Assembly (NCBI GenBank): GCA_964369355.1
Contig: CAYJEO010000021.1
Location: 1 to 14,446 of the forward strand
Direction of reading: 5' to 3'
DNA from: CAYJEO01 sp964369355
GTDB lineage: Bacteria; Bacillota_I; Bacilli_A; RF39; UBA660
Length of the DNA: 14,446 nucleotides
The notes below the pieces were generated by a model. It was not told where the DNA came from. It saw nothing but the letters and a program-made list of their open reading frames with translations, and did not search any database. Numbering within the stretch: position 1 is the stretch's first letter; each line of letters starts with the position of its first letter. Shown in pieces: positions 6,376-13,426 of the stretch. Both the position numbers and the translations under genes were made by a program.

Positions 6376-9300
6376 ATGAAAATAAAAACAATAGACGGAA
6401 ATGAAGCAGCAAGTCATATAGCCTATGAATTTAGTGATGTATGCGGAATATATCCAATTACACCATCAAGTCCAATGGCAGAACATATAGATGTTGATAG
6501 TAGTAAAGATAGAAAAAATATATTTGGATCAAATGTTAATGTAATAGAAATGCAATCAGAAGCAGGAGCAGCCGGATTAGTACATGGAAGCTTACAAGCA
6601 GGAGCATTTACAAATACATTTACAGCAAGCCAAGGATTATTATTAATGATACCTAATATGTACAAAATAGCAGGAGAGATGTTACCTACAGTATTTCACG
6701 TAGCAGCAAGAAGTTTGTCAACACATGCTTTAAGTATATTTGGAGATCACCAAGATATATATGCAACACGTAGTACAGGATTTTGTATGTTAGCAGCATC
6801 ATCAGTACAAGAAGCACACGATATGTCATTAGTAGCACATTTATCTACTATAAAAGCAAGTTTACCATTCTTACATTTTTTTGATGGTTTTAGAACAAGT
6901 CATGAATTAAATAAAATAAAATTATTAGATAAAGAAGATTATAAACACTTAATAGACTATGACAAGGTATTAGAATTTAGAAATAAATCATTAAATATAA
7001 ATAGACCAGTAACTAGAGGAACAGCACAAAATGATGATATTTATTTCCAAAGTACCGAAGTTAGAAACACGCATTATAATAAAGTACCAGATATAGTTAG
7101 TAATTATATGGAAGAAATAAATAAAATTTGTAAAACAGATTATAAGCCATTTAACTATTATGGAAGCAAAACAGCAAAAAAAATAATAGTAGCAATGGGT
7201 TCAGTATGTGAAACTATAAAAGAAACTATAGATGATTTAAATAATAAAAATTATAATGTTGGTTTAGTAGAAGTACACTTATATAGACCATTTAGTGAAA
7301 AATACTTGTTATCGGTAATACCAAAAACTGTAGAATTAGTAGCAGTATTAGATAGAACAAAAGAAATGGGTAGTTTAGGAGAACCTTTATACTTAGATAT
7401 AAAAGCTATATTAAATAATAAAACTGTAGTAGGTGGAAGATATGGTTTATCAAGTAAAAACACAACACCTAATCAAATAAAAGCAGTATATGATATGTTA
7501 GATAGTCCTAAACATAACTTTACTATAGGAATAAATGATGATGTAACTAATTTAAGTTTAGAAGTAGAAAAAGATTATAAACTAAAAAAAGGACACGAAT
7601 TATTAGTGTATGGATATGGATCAGACGGTATGGTAAGTGCATCTAAATCAATTATAAAAATAATAGGTGAAAATACAGACAAACAAGTACAAGGATACTT
7701 CGAATATGATTCAAAAAAATCAGGTGGAGTTACAGTGTGTCACTTAAGATTTGATGATAATAAAATACGTTCAACTTACTATGTTGAAAATCCTAGTTTA
7801 ATAGTAGTAACTAAAGAAAGTTATTTAACTAAATATGATATGTTTGATAACTTATTAGAAGGCGGAAATGTTGTAATAACAACAGATAAATCAAAAGAAG
7901 ATTTTATTAGCTTATTACCTAATAAAGTTAAAAATACTTTAGTTAAAAAAAGAGCAAATATTTTTATAGTAGATGCTTATAAATATGCCAAAGAAATAGG
8001 ATTAAATAATAAAATAAGTACTATTTTACAAAGTATAATAATGGCTTTCTTAGATGATATAAACTACGATTTAGCAAAAGAAAAAATGATAGAATATGCT
8101 AAATTAGTATATGCTAAAAAAGGTGAAGAAATATTTAATTCAAATAAATTAGCAATAGAAAATGCAAAAGAATTATTAGTTAAAGTAAGACTTAATAACG
8201 AAACGTTAAAAGAAGAAGTAAAAAAAGAAGAAAACATTTTTGAGGCAATGAGTAATAGACATGGTAATGATTTAAAAGTATCTGATTTTACATTAGATGG
8301 AACTTTTGAAGCAAATACAACAAGATTTGAAAAAAGAATGATTAGTAATAAAGTAGCATCACTAATAAGTAGTAACTGTATAATGTGTGCTCAATGTTCA
8401 TTAGTATGTCCACATGGAGTTATAAGGCCTTATTTATTATCAAATGAAGAATATGAAAATGCTCCTGAATATATTAAAAAAAGATGTTTAAGACCTTTTG
8501 AACCTAATTTAAAAGATAATTATTACTTTACATTAGGTATTTCTGTTAAAGATTGTACTGGATGTGGAGTTTGTTTAAATACTTGTCCAGGTAAAATGGG
8601 TAATAAGGCATTAGAATTTAAAGATTTAATAGAAGAAGTAGAAAACAAAGAACAAGAAGTATTTGAATATTTAGATAAATTTATTAAAAATAAAGAAGTA
8701 ACACCAAAAACAACTATTAAAGGTAGTCAATTTTGTGAACCTAAATTTTGCTTTTCAGGTGCGTGTGCCGGTTGTGGCGAAACTCCTTATGTAAAATTAT
8801 TAACACAATTACATGGTGACAATATGATTATTAGTAATGCAACAGGTTGTTCTTCAATCTATGGTGGTTCAGCTCCATCTTCTCCATATAACATTCCATG
8901 GGCTTCTTCTTTATTTGAAGATAATGCTGAATATGGATTTGGAATGCATATTGCTAATACTACATTACGTAGTAGAGTAAAAGAAATTATGGAAAATAAT
9001 TTAGATAATAAAAATGCAGACTTATTTAAAAAATGGTTAGATAATATAAATGATTATACAATCACTAAAGAAGTATATGATAAATTAGATTATACAACTG
9101 TTCCAAAAGAATTAATCGAGTTAAAAGATTATATCAAAGCATCATCAGTATGGATATTAGGTGGAGATGGATGGGCTTATGATATTGGATTTAGTGGAAT
9201 TGATCATGTATTAGCTACTAATGAAAATATTAATATCTTAGTTTTAGATACAGAAGTTTATTCAAATACAGGTGGACAAATGAGTAAATCAAGTCCAACT

Positions 9301-9789
9301 GGTGCCTTAGCTCAATTTGCAGCAAGTGGTAAAAAAAATATCAAAAAAGATTTAGCAAGAATAGCAATGAGTTATCCACATGTTTATGTAGCTCAAACTA
9401 GTATAGGTGCTAATATGATGCAAACTATAAAATGCTTAGATGAAGCTGCAAAACATGATGGACCTTCTATAGTAATAGCATATACTCCTTGTATATCTCA
9501 TGGTTTAAAAGGTGGAATGCAAAATTCTATTATGTCTTCTAAATTAGCAACACAATGTGGGTACTTCCCAACATTTAGATATAATCCATCAACTAAAAAA
9601 TTAACTCTTGATAGTAAAAATGTTGATTTTGATAAATATTATGATTATTTAAGTTCACAAGCTAGATATTCTAACTTAGAAAAAGTAAATCCATTAAAAG
9701 CAAAAGAATTACTAGAACTTAATAAAAAAACAGCACAAGATAAATATGAATACTATAAATTAATAGAAAAAGTAACAAATGAAATGTAG
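6376..9789 (+). CDS. nifJ: pyruvate:ferredoxin (flavodoxin) oxidoreductase, single-chain
   Basis: Key enzyme of anaerobic pyruvate metabolism: pyruvate plus CoA gives acetyl-CoA, CO2 and reduced ferredoxin or flavodoxin. All parts of the single-chain form are present in 1137 residues, close to the usual 1170-1200. The N-terminal domain has YPITPSSPMAE (26-36) and the catalytic-region EMQSEAGAAG (E62). The ferredoxin domain carries two clusters: C668, C671, C674, C678 and C727, C730, C733, C737. The proximal cluster ligands are C797, C800, C825 and C1039; the first three have the spacing of the Desulfovibrio enzyme. The thiamine diphosphate site includes GDGWAYDIG (930-938) and a SNTGGQMSKS segment. 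It requires anaerobic conditions because the clusters are oxygen-labile. It stands alone between its own promoter and terminator. Codon choice shifts from nearly all ATA/GCA in the first half to much ATT/ATC/GCT after about 8500. Confidence 0.97.
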   Translation: MKIKTIDGNEAASHIAYEFSDVCGIYPITPSSPMAEHIDVDSSKDRKNIFGSNVNVIEMQSEAGAAGLVHGSLQAGAFTNTFTASQGLLLMIPNMYKIAGEMLPTVFHVAARSLSTHALSIFGDHQDIYATRSTGFCMLAASSVQEAHDMSLVAHLSTIKASLPFLHFFDGFRTSHELNKIKLLDKEDYKHLIDYDKVLEFRNKSLNINRPVTRGTAQNDDIYFQSTEVRNTHYNKVPDIVSNYMEEINKICKTDYKPFNYYGSKTAKKIIVAMGSVCETIKETIDDLNNKNYNVGLVEVHLYRPFSEKYLLSVIPKTVELVAVLDRTKEMGSLGEPLYLDIKAILNNKTVVGGRYGLSSKNTTPNQIKAVYDMLDSPKHNFTIGINDDVTNLSLEVEKDYKLKKGHELLVYGYGSDGMVSASKSIIKIIGENTDKQVQGYFEYDSKKSGGVTVCHLRFDDNKIRSTYYVENPSLIVVTKESYLTKYDMFDNLLEGGNVVITTDKSKEDFISLLPNKVKNTLVKKRANIFIVDAYKYAKEIGLNNKISTILQSIIMAFLDDINYDLAKEKMIEYAKLVYAKKGEEIFNSNKLAIENAKELLVKVRLNNETLKEEVKKEENIFEAMSNRHGNDLKVSDFTLDGTFEANTTRFEKRMISNKVASLISSNCIMCAQCSLVCPHGVIRPYLLSNEEYENAPEYIKKRCLRPFEPNLKDNYYFTLGISVKDCTGCGVCLNTCPGKMGNKALEFKDLIEEVENKEQEVFEYLDKFIKNKEVTPKTTIKGSQFCEPKFCFSGACAGCGETPYVKLLTQLHGDNMIISNATGCSSIYGGSAPSSPYNIPWASSLFEDNAEYGFGMHIANTTLRSRVKEIMENNLDNKNADLFKKWLDNINDYTITKEVYDKLDYTTVPKELIELKDYIKASSVWILGGDGWAYDIGFSGIDHVLATNENINILVLDTEVYSNTGGQMSKSSPTGALAQFAASGKKNIKKDLARIAMSYPHVYVAQTSIGANMMQTIKCLDEAAKHDGPSIVIAYTPCISHGLKGGMQNSIMSSKLATQCGYFPTFRYNPSTKKLTLDSKNVDFDKYYDYLSSQARYSNLEKVNPLKAKELLELNKKTAQDKYEYYKLIEKVTNEM

Positions 9790-9810
9790 ATTAATCTACA
9801 TTTTTATTTT
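9782..9810 (+). terminator. intrinsic terminator built on the nifJ stop codon
   Basis: AAATGTAG (9782-9789) pairs perfectly with CTACATTT (9796-9803) around a 6-nt loop, followed by T-rich sequence. The TAG stop is part of the stem. An almost identical hairpin occurs at 10326-10353. Confidence 0.85.
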
Positions 9811-9813
9811 TTA

Positions 9814-9822
9814 TGCTATAAT
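9814..9822 (+). promoter_or_regulatory. extended -10 promoter for the Nudix gene
   Basis: TGCTATAAT is an extended -10 element, 20 nt before the ATG. A strong AGGAGG ribosome binding site (9832-9837) follows. Confidence 0.7.
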
Positions 9823-9842
9823 GTTTTAAATAGGAGGTAATT

Positions 9843-10340
9843 ATGGAATATTTAGATTTATATGATATTAATAAAAACTTAACTGGAGAAAAATATTTAA
9901 GAGAAAAAGGTAAAAAAAGTGAAGTACCTAAAGGTAGTTATTATATAATTGTTTTTATAATTATAGAAAATAGTAAAAAAGAATTACTACTACAAAAAAC
10001 ATCAATTGAAAAAGGTAGTGTTATAGCATTAACTGGTGGACATGTTAAATCAGGTCAAACAAGTAAAGAAGCAGCTATTGAAGAAGTGGCAGAAGAATTA
10101 GGATTAACTATAAAAGAAGAAGAATTATCATTAGTTAATACAGGTAATAATGATAGATTAATATTTGATGTATATAGTTTAAAAAAAGATATAGATATAA
10201 ATTCATTAGTTTACCAAGAAGATGAAGTAGAGTATGCTAAATTTTATACTAAAGAAGAAGTAAAAGATTTAATTGATAATAACTTAGTAAGACAATCAAG
10301 TGTTGATTTACTTTTAGAGTATATAAAAAATGTAGATTAA
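9843..10340 (+). CDS. Nudix hydrolase with a variant Nudix box
   Basis: A 165-residue single-domain Nudix protein, expected to hydrolyse a nucleoside diphosphate linked to another group. The N-terminal DLYDINKNLTGEKYLR and the GGHV start of the box resemble the YfcD / isopentenyl-diphosphate-isomerase-like branch. The Nudix box spans G66-L88 with exact spacing (G-x5-E-x7-REUxEExGU). Two consensus positions differ: the first Glu is Gln72 and the Arg is Glu80. The metal-binding Glu residues E81, E84 and E85 remain, so activity is plausible. The substrate cannot be told. The start has a strong AGGAGG 5 nt upstream. The gene is bracketed by near-identical terminator hairpins. Confidence 0.85.
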   Translation: MEYLDLYDINKNLTGEKYLREKGKKSEVPKGSYYIIVFIIIENSKKELLLQKTSIEKGSVIALTGGHVKSGQTSKEAAIEEVAEELGLTIKEEELSLVNTGNNDRLIFDVYSLKKDIDINSLVYQEDEVEYAKFYTKEEVKDLIDNNLVRQSSVDLLLEYIKNVD

Positions 10341-10357
10341 TTTCTACATTTTTATTT
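10326..10357 (+). terminator. intrinsic terminator after the Nudix gene
   Basis: AAAAATGTAGA (10326-10336) pairs perfectly with TCTACATTTTT (10343-10353); the TAA stop lies in the 6-nt loop. The final codons encode the left arm. It closely repeats the hairpin at 9782-9803. Confidence 0.85.
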
Positions 10358-10361
10358 TATA

Positions 10362-10370
10362 TGATATTAT
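10362..10370 (+). promoter_or_regulatory. extended -10 promoter for the LRR-like gene
   Basis: TGATATTAT has one mismatch to TATAAT and a TG extension, 18 nt before the ATG. AGGAAGTGA follows as ribosome binding site. Confidence 0.55.
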
Positions 10371-10388
10371 TAATTAGGAAGTGATTAT

Positions 10389-10892
10389 ATGAAAATAAAA
10401 ACAAATAGTATAATTCAAGAATTTACTGGCAAATCATTTTATGGTGAAAATAATATAACAAAAAATGATTTATTAACCATAAAAAAATTAAAAATAGATT
10501 CTATAGATGAAATTGATAAAATGCCATTAAATATTGATTATGATGAATTAAAATATTTAAAAAATTTAGAAGATTTATCTATATATAATAGTACAATTGA
10601 CAACAAATGTGTAAATACAATATTATCTTTGGAAAATATTACTAATTTGTGTTTTCACAATTGTGATTTCTCAATTTCTAATGATGAAATATTTACTAAT
10701 AGAAAGATTAAAATACTTACTATAACTAGCTGTAATAATATTGACAAACATAGAGTGTCAAATAAAAATTACTTTAAATTAGTGGGTAATAGTCCATTTA
10801 TAATATCGAATATAAAAGAACTTAATTTGAAATTTTATGAAGGTGATATTAATAAATTAAATATTAAAGATATTGATAATGTTTTAAAGTAA
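10389..10892 (+). CDS. small leucine-rich-repeat-like protein, function unknown
   Basis: A 167-residue protein with no signal peptide or membrane segment. From about residue 28 to 118 it contains irregular units of the kind seen in leucine-rich repeats: LKYLKNLEDLSIYN, ILSLENITNLCFHNC and RKIKILTITSCNNI, each with evenly spaced Leu/Ile followed by Asn or Cys. Such units usually form a curved binding surface, so a cytoplasmic binding role is a reasonable guess, but no partner is suggested. It could equally be a degenerate fragment of a longer repeat protein. The start is supported by AGGAAGTGA (10376-10384). I see no clear terminator after it; the next promoter begins 10 nt after the stop. Confidence 0.65.
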   Translation: MKIKTNSIIQEFTGKSFYGENNITKNDLLTIKKLKIDSIDEIDKMPLNIDYDELKYLKNLEDLSIYNSTIDNKCVNTILSLENITNLCFHNCDFSISNDEIFTNRKIKILTITSCNNIDKHRVSNKNYFKLVGNSPFIISNIKELNLKFYEGDINKLNIKDIDNVLK

Positions 10893-10901
10893 ATAATAAT
10901 T

Positions 10902-10910
10902 TGATATAAT
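10902..10910 (+). promoter_or_regulatory. extended -10 promoter for the HD-domain gene
   Basis: TGATATAAT is a perfect extended -10, ending 26 nt before the ATG. It lies in a weak AT-only inverted repeat with no T-run, so I do not call a terminator there. Confidence 0.65.
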
Positions 10911-10936
10911 TATTAAGGATAGGATGAAATAACAAA

Positions 10937-11593
10937 ATGATTAAAAAACTATTAACAAATGAAAACTTAATAAACTTATATAAACAAGTAGAAGACTATG
11001 AAAATATAGATCCACTAGCTATGGGATATCACAATTATACACATGCACTAAATGTCTTAAATTTAATGACTTCTATTATGGAACAATTAAATATAAATAA
11101 AGATGATATAAATGATTATCAAGTAGCGGCTTTATTACATGATATAGGAGCATATTGTGGAAAAAAAGATCATCATTTAAGAAGTGGTGAAATGGCTAAG
11201 TCTTTTATAGAAGAAAATAATATTATTTTAAAAGATAAAAATAGAGTTATAAATGCTATATTAAATCATAGTTCAGAATCAAAAGAACTTGATTTACTGA
11301 CTGCTATTTTAATATTTGCTGATAAAATGGATATGACATATCAAAGGGTAGCTCCAGCTGGTAAATATGATATAGGAATGAAACAATTTTTACATGTAGA
11401 AAAAATAGATGTTAAAATAACTGAAAATAGTTTAAACGTTTATTTTAAAGTAGATAATAATTGTAATAAAAAAGAAATAGAAAATTACTATTTCTTTGCT
11501 AAAATGATTAAATCAATTGAATCATTGTCAGAAAAACTCAATTTAAGTTATGAAGTTTATTATAATAATGAAATATGGGACTATAATTTATAG
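10937..11593 (+). CDS. HD-domain metal-dependent phosphohydrolase
   Basis: A 218-residue soluble protein of the HD superfamily. The metal-binding set is present: H36 in YHNYTHALNV, the H68-D69 doublet in ALLHDIG, H79/H80, H111 in ILNHSSE and D129 in FADKMD. Members hydrolyse phosphate esters of nucleotides or cyclic nucleotides. The spacing resembles general HD hydrolases rather than HD-GYP or a full RelA/SpoT enzyme, and no other domain is attached. The substrate is unknown. The start has AGGATGA (10921-10927) 9 nt upstream; a nearer upstream ATG at 10924 is followed at once by a stop. Its last codons and TAG stop form the terminator stem. Confidence 0.85.
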   Translation: MIKKLLTNENLINLYKQVEDYENIDPLAMGYHNYTHALNVLNLMTSIMEQLNINKDDINDYQVAALLHDIGAYCGKKDHHLRSGEMAKSFIEENNIILKDKNRVINAILNHSSESKELDLLTAILIFADKMDMTYQRVAPAGKYDIGMKQFLHVEKIDVKITENSLNVYFKVDNNCNKKEIENYYFFAKMIKSIESLSEKLNLSYEVYYNNEIWDYNL

Positions 11594-11600
11594 TCTTTTT
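11579..11600 (+). terminator. intrinsic terminator built on the HD gene stop codon
   Basis: GACTATA (11579-11585) pairs perfectly with TATAGTC (11589-11595) around a 3-nt loop, and five T follow. The TAG stop is inside the right arm. Confidence 0.8.
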
Positions 11601-11626
11601 CATATGATGACTTAATATTGTATATA

Positions 11627-11635
11627 TGATAAAAT
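11627..11635 (+). promoter_or_regulatory. extended -10 promoter for the exported LamG-like protein
   Basis: TGATAAAAT is an extended -10 with one mismatch, 26 nt before the ATG. AAAGGAGAG (11649-11657) follows as a strong ribosome binding site. Confidence 0.6.
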
Positions 11636-11661
11636 ATTAATGTAAGTAAAGGAGAGTAGTT

Positions 11662-12702
11662 ATGAAAAATAAAATTTATATATATATTATTTTATTAATA
11701 TCTATATTAGGTATGAGCATAGGTTACTCAGCCTTAAATACAGAACTTAATATAAGTGGTGAAGCTTTGGTAATACATACTCAAGAAGTAATAGTTACTG
11801 ATATTTCTTTTGTGAGTCAGTATAATGGTTATGAAAAATATACAGCTGAAATGATAAACAATAAGGCAACCTTTTTTCCACATCTTAATAATATATATGC
11901 AACTTTAAAATACTCTGTAACAATTACTAACTATACTAGTGAAAATCAAGTATATCTAGGATTTTTAGAAGAATATTCAAATAAATATTTATCTTTTAGA
12001 ATTGATGGTTTATCTGTTGGTCATGTTTTAGCACCTAGGGAAAGGATTACATTTACAGTAACTTTTTCAAACTTATCAGGAAGCCAGCAGTCAGGTTCGA
12101 TAGGAATAACTTTTAATTTCGGTTATCCGGATGAAAATTCGGAAATTGCAACTGTTTTAACTGGTGCAACTTCAACTTTAGAATCGTATGTAAGAACTGG
12201 TTTTTATCCAAGTGTTAATTCAAGGTTTATAGTTGAATTTACTATGACAGAACCTAGAAGTGTTTCAACTTGGATATTTAGTTCTAGAAGAGCATATCAG
12301 AATCAAATGTTTGGAGTAGCATTTAACACAACTGAAAGTTTATTACAATTTAATACTATAAGTTATAATTTAGGGGCAACAGGATTTAAATACGATGTTA
12401 AGCATACAGCAGATGTTAGTAAAAACGCTATGATACTAGATGGTAGAAATTACTATGATCCACCTGATACATATTGGCAAAGTATATTTGAACTATATTT
12501 ATTTGCTAATAATGAGGGAAGATGGATTCGTGGACATGTTAATGGAACAACTATAATACACTCAATAAAATTATATGAAAATGATGTTTTAATAATTGAT
12601 GCAGTTCCAGTTGAATTAACTACAGGAGAAGTTGTTTTTTGGAATAATGTTACTAATATAGCATTGGAAACAGTAGGTTCCTTAGTAGGTATATATGAAT
12701 AA
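11662..12702 (+). CDS. exported surface protein with C-terminal LamG-like domain
   Basis: A 346-residue protein, probably secreted or membrane-tethered. Residues 3-22 form a signal peptide or N-terminal anchor, followed by GYSALNTELNISGEA, a sequence style seen at the start of many surface proteins of gut Bacillota. Residues 38-154 are beta-rich with an immunoglobulin-like look (YSVTITNYTS, ITFTVTFSNLSG). Residues 171-346 resemble the concanavalin/LamG-like domain common in gut and phage surface proteins: SYVRTGFYPSVNSRFIVEF, then IFSSRR, FELYLFANN and IHSIKLYENDVLIIDAVPV. Such domains usually bind carbohydrate or other surface ligands. There is no LPXTG motif or C-terminal membrane segment, so attachment, if any, would be by the N-terminus. 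Domain calls are from pattern memory. Confidence 0.75.
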   Translation: MKNKIYIYIILLISILGMSIGYSALNTELNISGEALVIHTQEVIVTDISFVSQYNGYEKYTAEMINNKATFFPHLNNIYATLKYSVTITNYTSENQVYLGFLEEYSNKYLSFRIDGLSVGHVLAPRERITFTVTFSNLSGSQQSGSIGITFNFGYPDENSEIATVLTGATSTLESYVRTGFYPSVNSRFIVEFTMTEPRSVSTWIFSSRRAYQNQMFGVAFNTTESLLQFNTISYNLGATGFKYDVKHTADVSKNAMILDGRNYYDPPDTYWQSIFELYLFANNEGRWIRGHVNGTTIIHSIKLYENDVLIIDAVPVELTTGEVVFWNNVTNIALETVGSLVGIYE

Positions 12703-12727
12703 AACTAACTAGAAATAGTTAGTTTTT
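12701..12727 (+). terminator. terminator after the LamG-like gene, between convergent genes
   Basis: AAAACTAACT (12701-12710) pairs perfectly with AGTTAGTTTT (12717-12726) around a 6-nt loop. The stem begins inside the stop codon. The T-run is good on the plus strand and weaker on the minus strand. The same arms recur at 13361-13407. Confidence 0.8.
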
Positions 12728-12732
12728 ACATA

Positions 12733-13299
12733 TTATAAAGTTTTTATTTTCTTCTTTACATTATTAGTCTTAAATTTATTATAACAATTAATACATACAG
12801 GTAAATTACTTATATCTACTAATGAATTTTCATATTCAATATTTCCACATATATAACATGTATCACATATTTCATCATTTCCACAATTATATTTTTCTAT
12901 ATTACCACTATGTTTGATTAATTTATCTTTTGTTAGTTCTAATTTTTTATTTAATAGGTAAGTATTTAATTTTTCTTTATCTATAAATTGTGATTTAGAA
13001 TTAATTTTTGAGATGCCTGTTACAAAAAAAGTACCAATATCTGCTGTTATATTATTTTCAGATTTATATATTTTAGATGTAAAAATATCTTCAAATTCAT
13101 TGTTATTCTTTTTAGCTAAAATAAATTTTACAGATGAAAATTGATAACTAAAGTTGATTAAAGATATTGGTTTAAAACTACTTAACATTTTAACTTCACA
13201 AAGATATAAATTATTGATTTCTACTAAATTAGGATTTTTTATTTCTTTTATATAATTTAATTTATTTTTTAAATTTTTTAAAGATAATTTTATATTCAT
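12733..13299 (-). CDS. uncharacterised protein with C-terminal zinc-ribbon-like cysteines
   Basis: A 188-residue soluble protein I do not recognise. The first 135 residues are Lys/Asn/Ile-rich, with a beta-rich stretch around 45-98. The C-terminus has a metal-binding pattern: C145-x2-C148-x2-C151 and C169-x2-C172, with a further C139; C148/C151 and C169/C172 would make a treble-clef or zinc-ribbon pair. The tail is basic (KKKIKTL), so nucleic-acid contact is possible but unproven. The start ATG at 13299 has AAAGAAGGT upstream and a good promoter 25 nt away. A longer form from a TTG at 13353 is rejected because that codon lies inside the -35 box. Matching hairpins lie on both sides of the gene. 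Confidence 0.7.
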   Translation of the reverse strand: MNIKLSLKNLKNKLNYIKEIKNPNLVEINNLYLCEVKMLSSFKPISLINFSYQFSSVKFILAKKNNNEFEDIFTSKIYKSENNITADIGTFFVTGISKINSKSQFIDKEKLNTYLLNKKLELTKDKLIKHSGNIEKYNCGNDEICDTCYICGNIEYENSLVDISNLPVCINCYNKFKTNNVKKKIKTL

Positions 13300-13324
13300 T
13301 TTATACCTTCTTTCAATTGAAAAT

Positions 13325-13353
13325 ATTTTACCATTTATAATTATATATTGCAA
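13325..13353 (-). promoter_or_regulatory. full -35/-10 promoter for the zinc-ribbon-like gene
   Basis: On the minus strand TTGCAA (13353-13348) and TAAAAT (13330-13325) are separated by exactly 17 nt, and the -10 has a TGG extension. It is the best two-box promoter in the window and places the transcription start near 13318, upstream of the ATG at 13299. Confidence 0.7.
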
Positions 13354-13360
13354 GATAACA

Positions 13361-13407
13361 AAAAACTAACTAAAGACACGATATAATGTTTAATATAGTT
13401 AGTTTTT
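13361..13407 (-). terminator. hairpin terminator after the ankyrin gene
   Basis: AAAAACTAACT (13361-13371) pairs perfectly with AGTTAGTTTTT (13397-13407). The 25-nt loop is unusually large and contains a TATAAT (13383-13388 on the plus strand) without other promoter features. On the minus strand the stem runs into TTTTTTGTT. Ten bases of each arm are identical to the hairpin at 12701-12726. Confidence 0.65.
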
Positions 13408-13426
13408 CATAAAATTAAAATATGTT

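Noticed and set aside
6423..6665. Minus-strand open frame of 80 codons opposite nifJ
   Set aside because: It is antisense to a highly conserved catalytic region and has no promoter or ribosome binding site of its own.
7251..7463. Minus-strand open frame of 70 codons opposite nifJ
   Set aside because: Antisense shadow of a conserved gene with no initiation signals.
10894..10915. AT-only inverted repeat after the LRR-like gene as a terminator
   Set aside because: The stem has no G-C pairs and no T-run follows; it overlaps the next promoter.
13300..13353. TTG start extending the zinc-ribbon-like protein by 18 residues
   Set aside because: The TTG is part of the -35 hexamer, so it would lie upstream of the transcript start.
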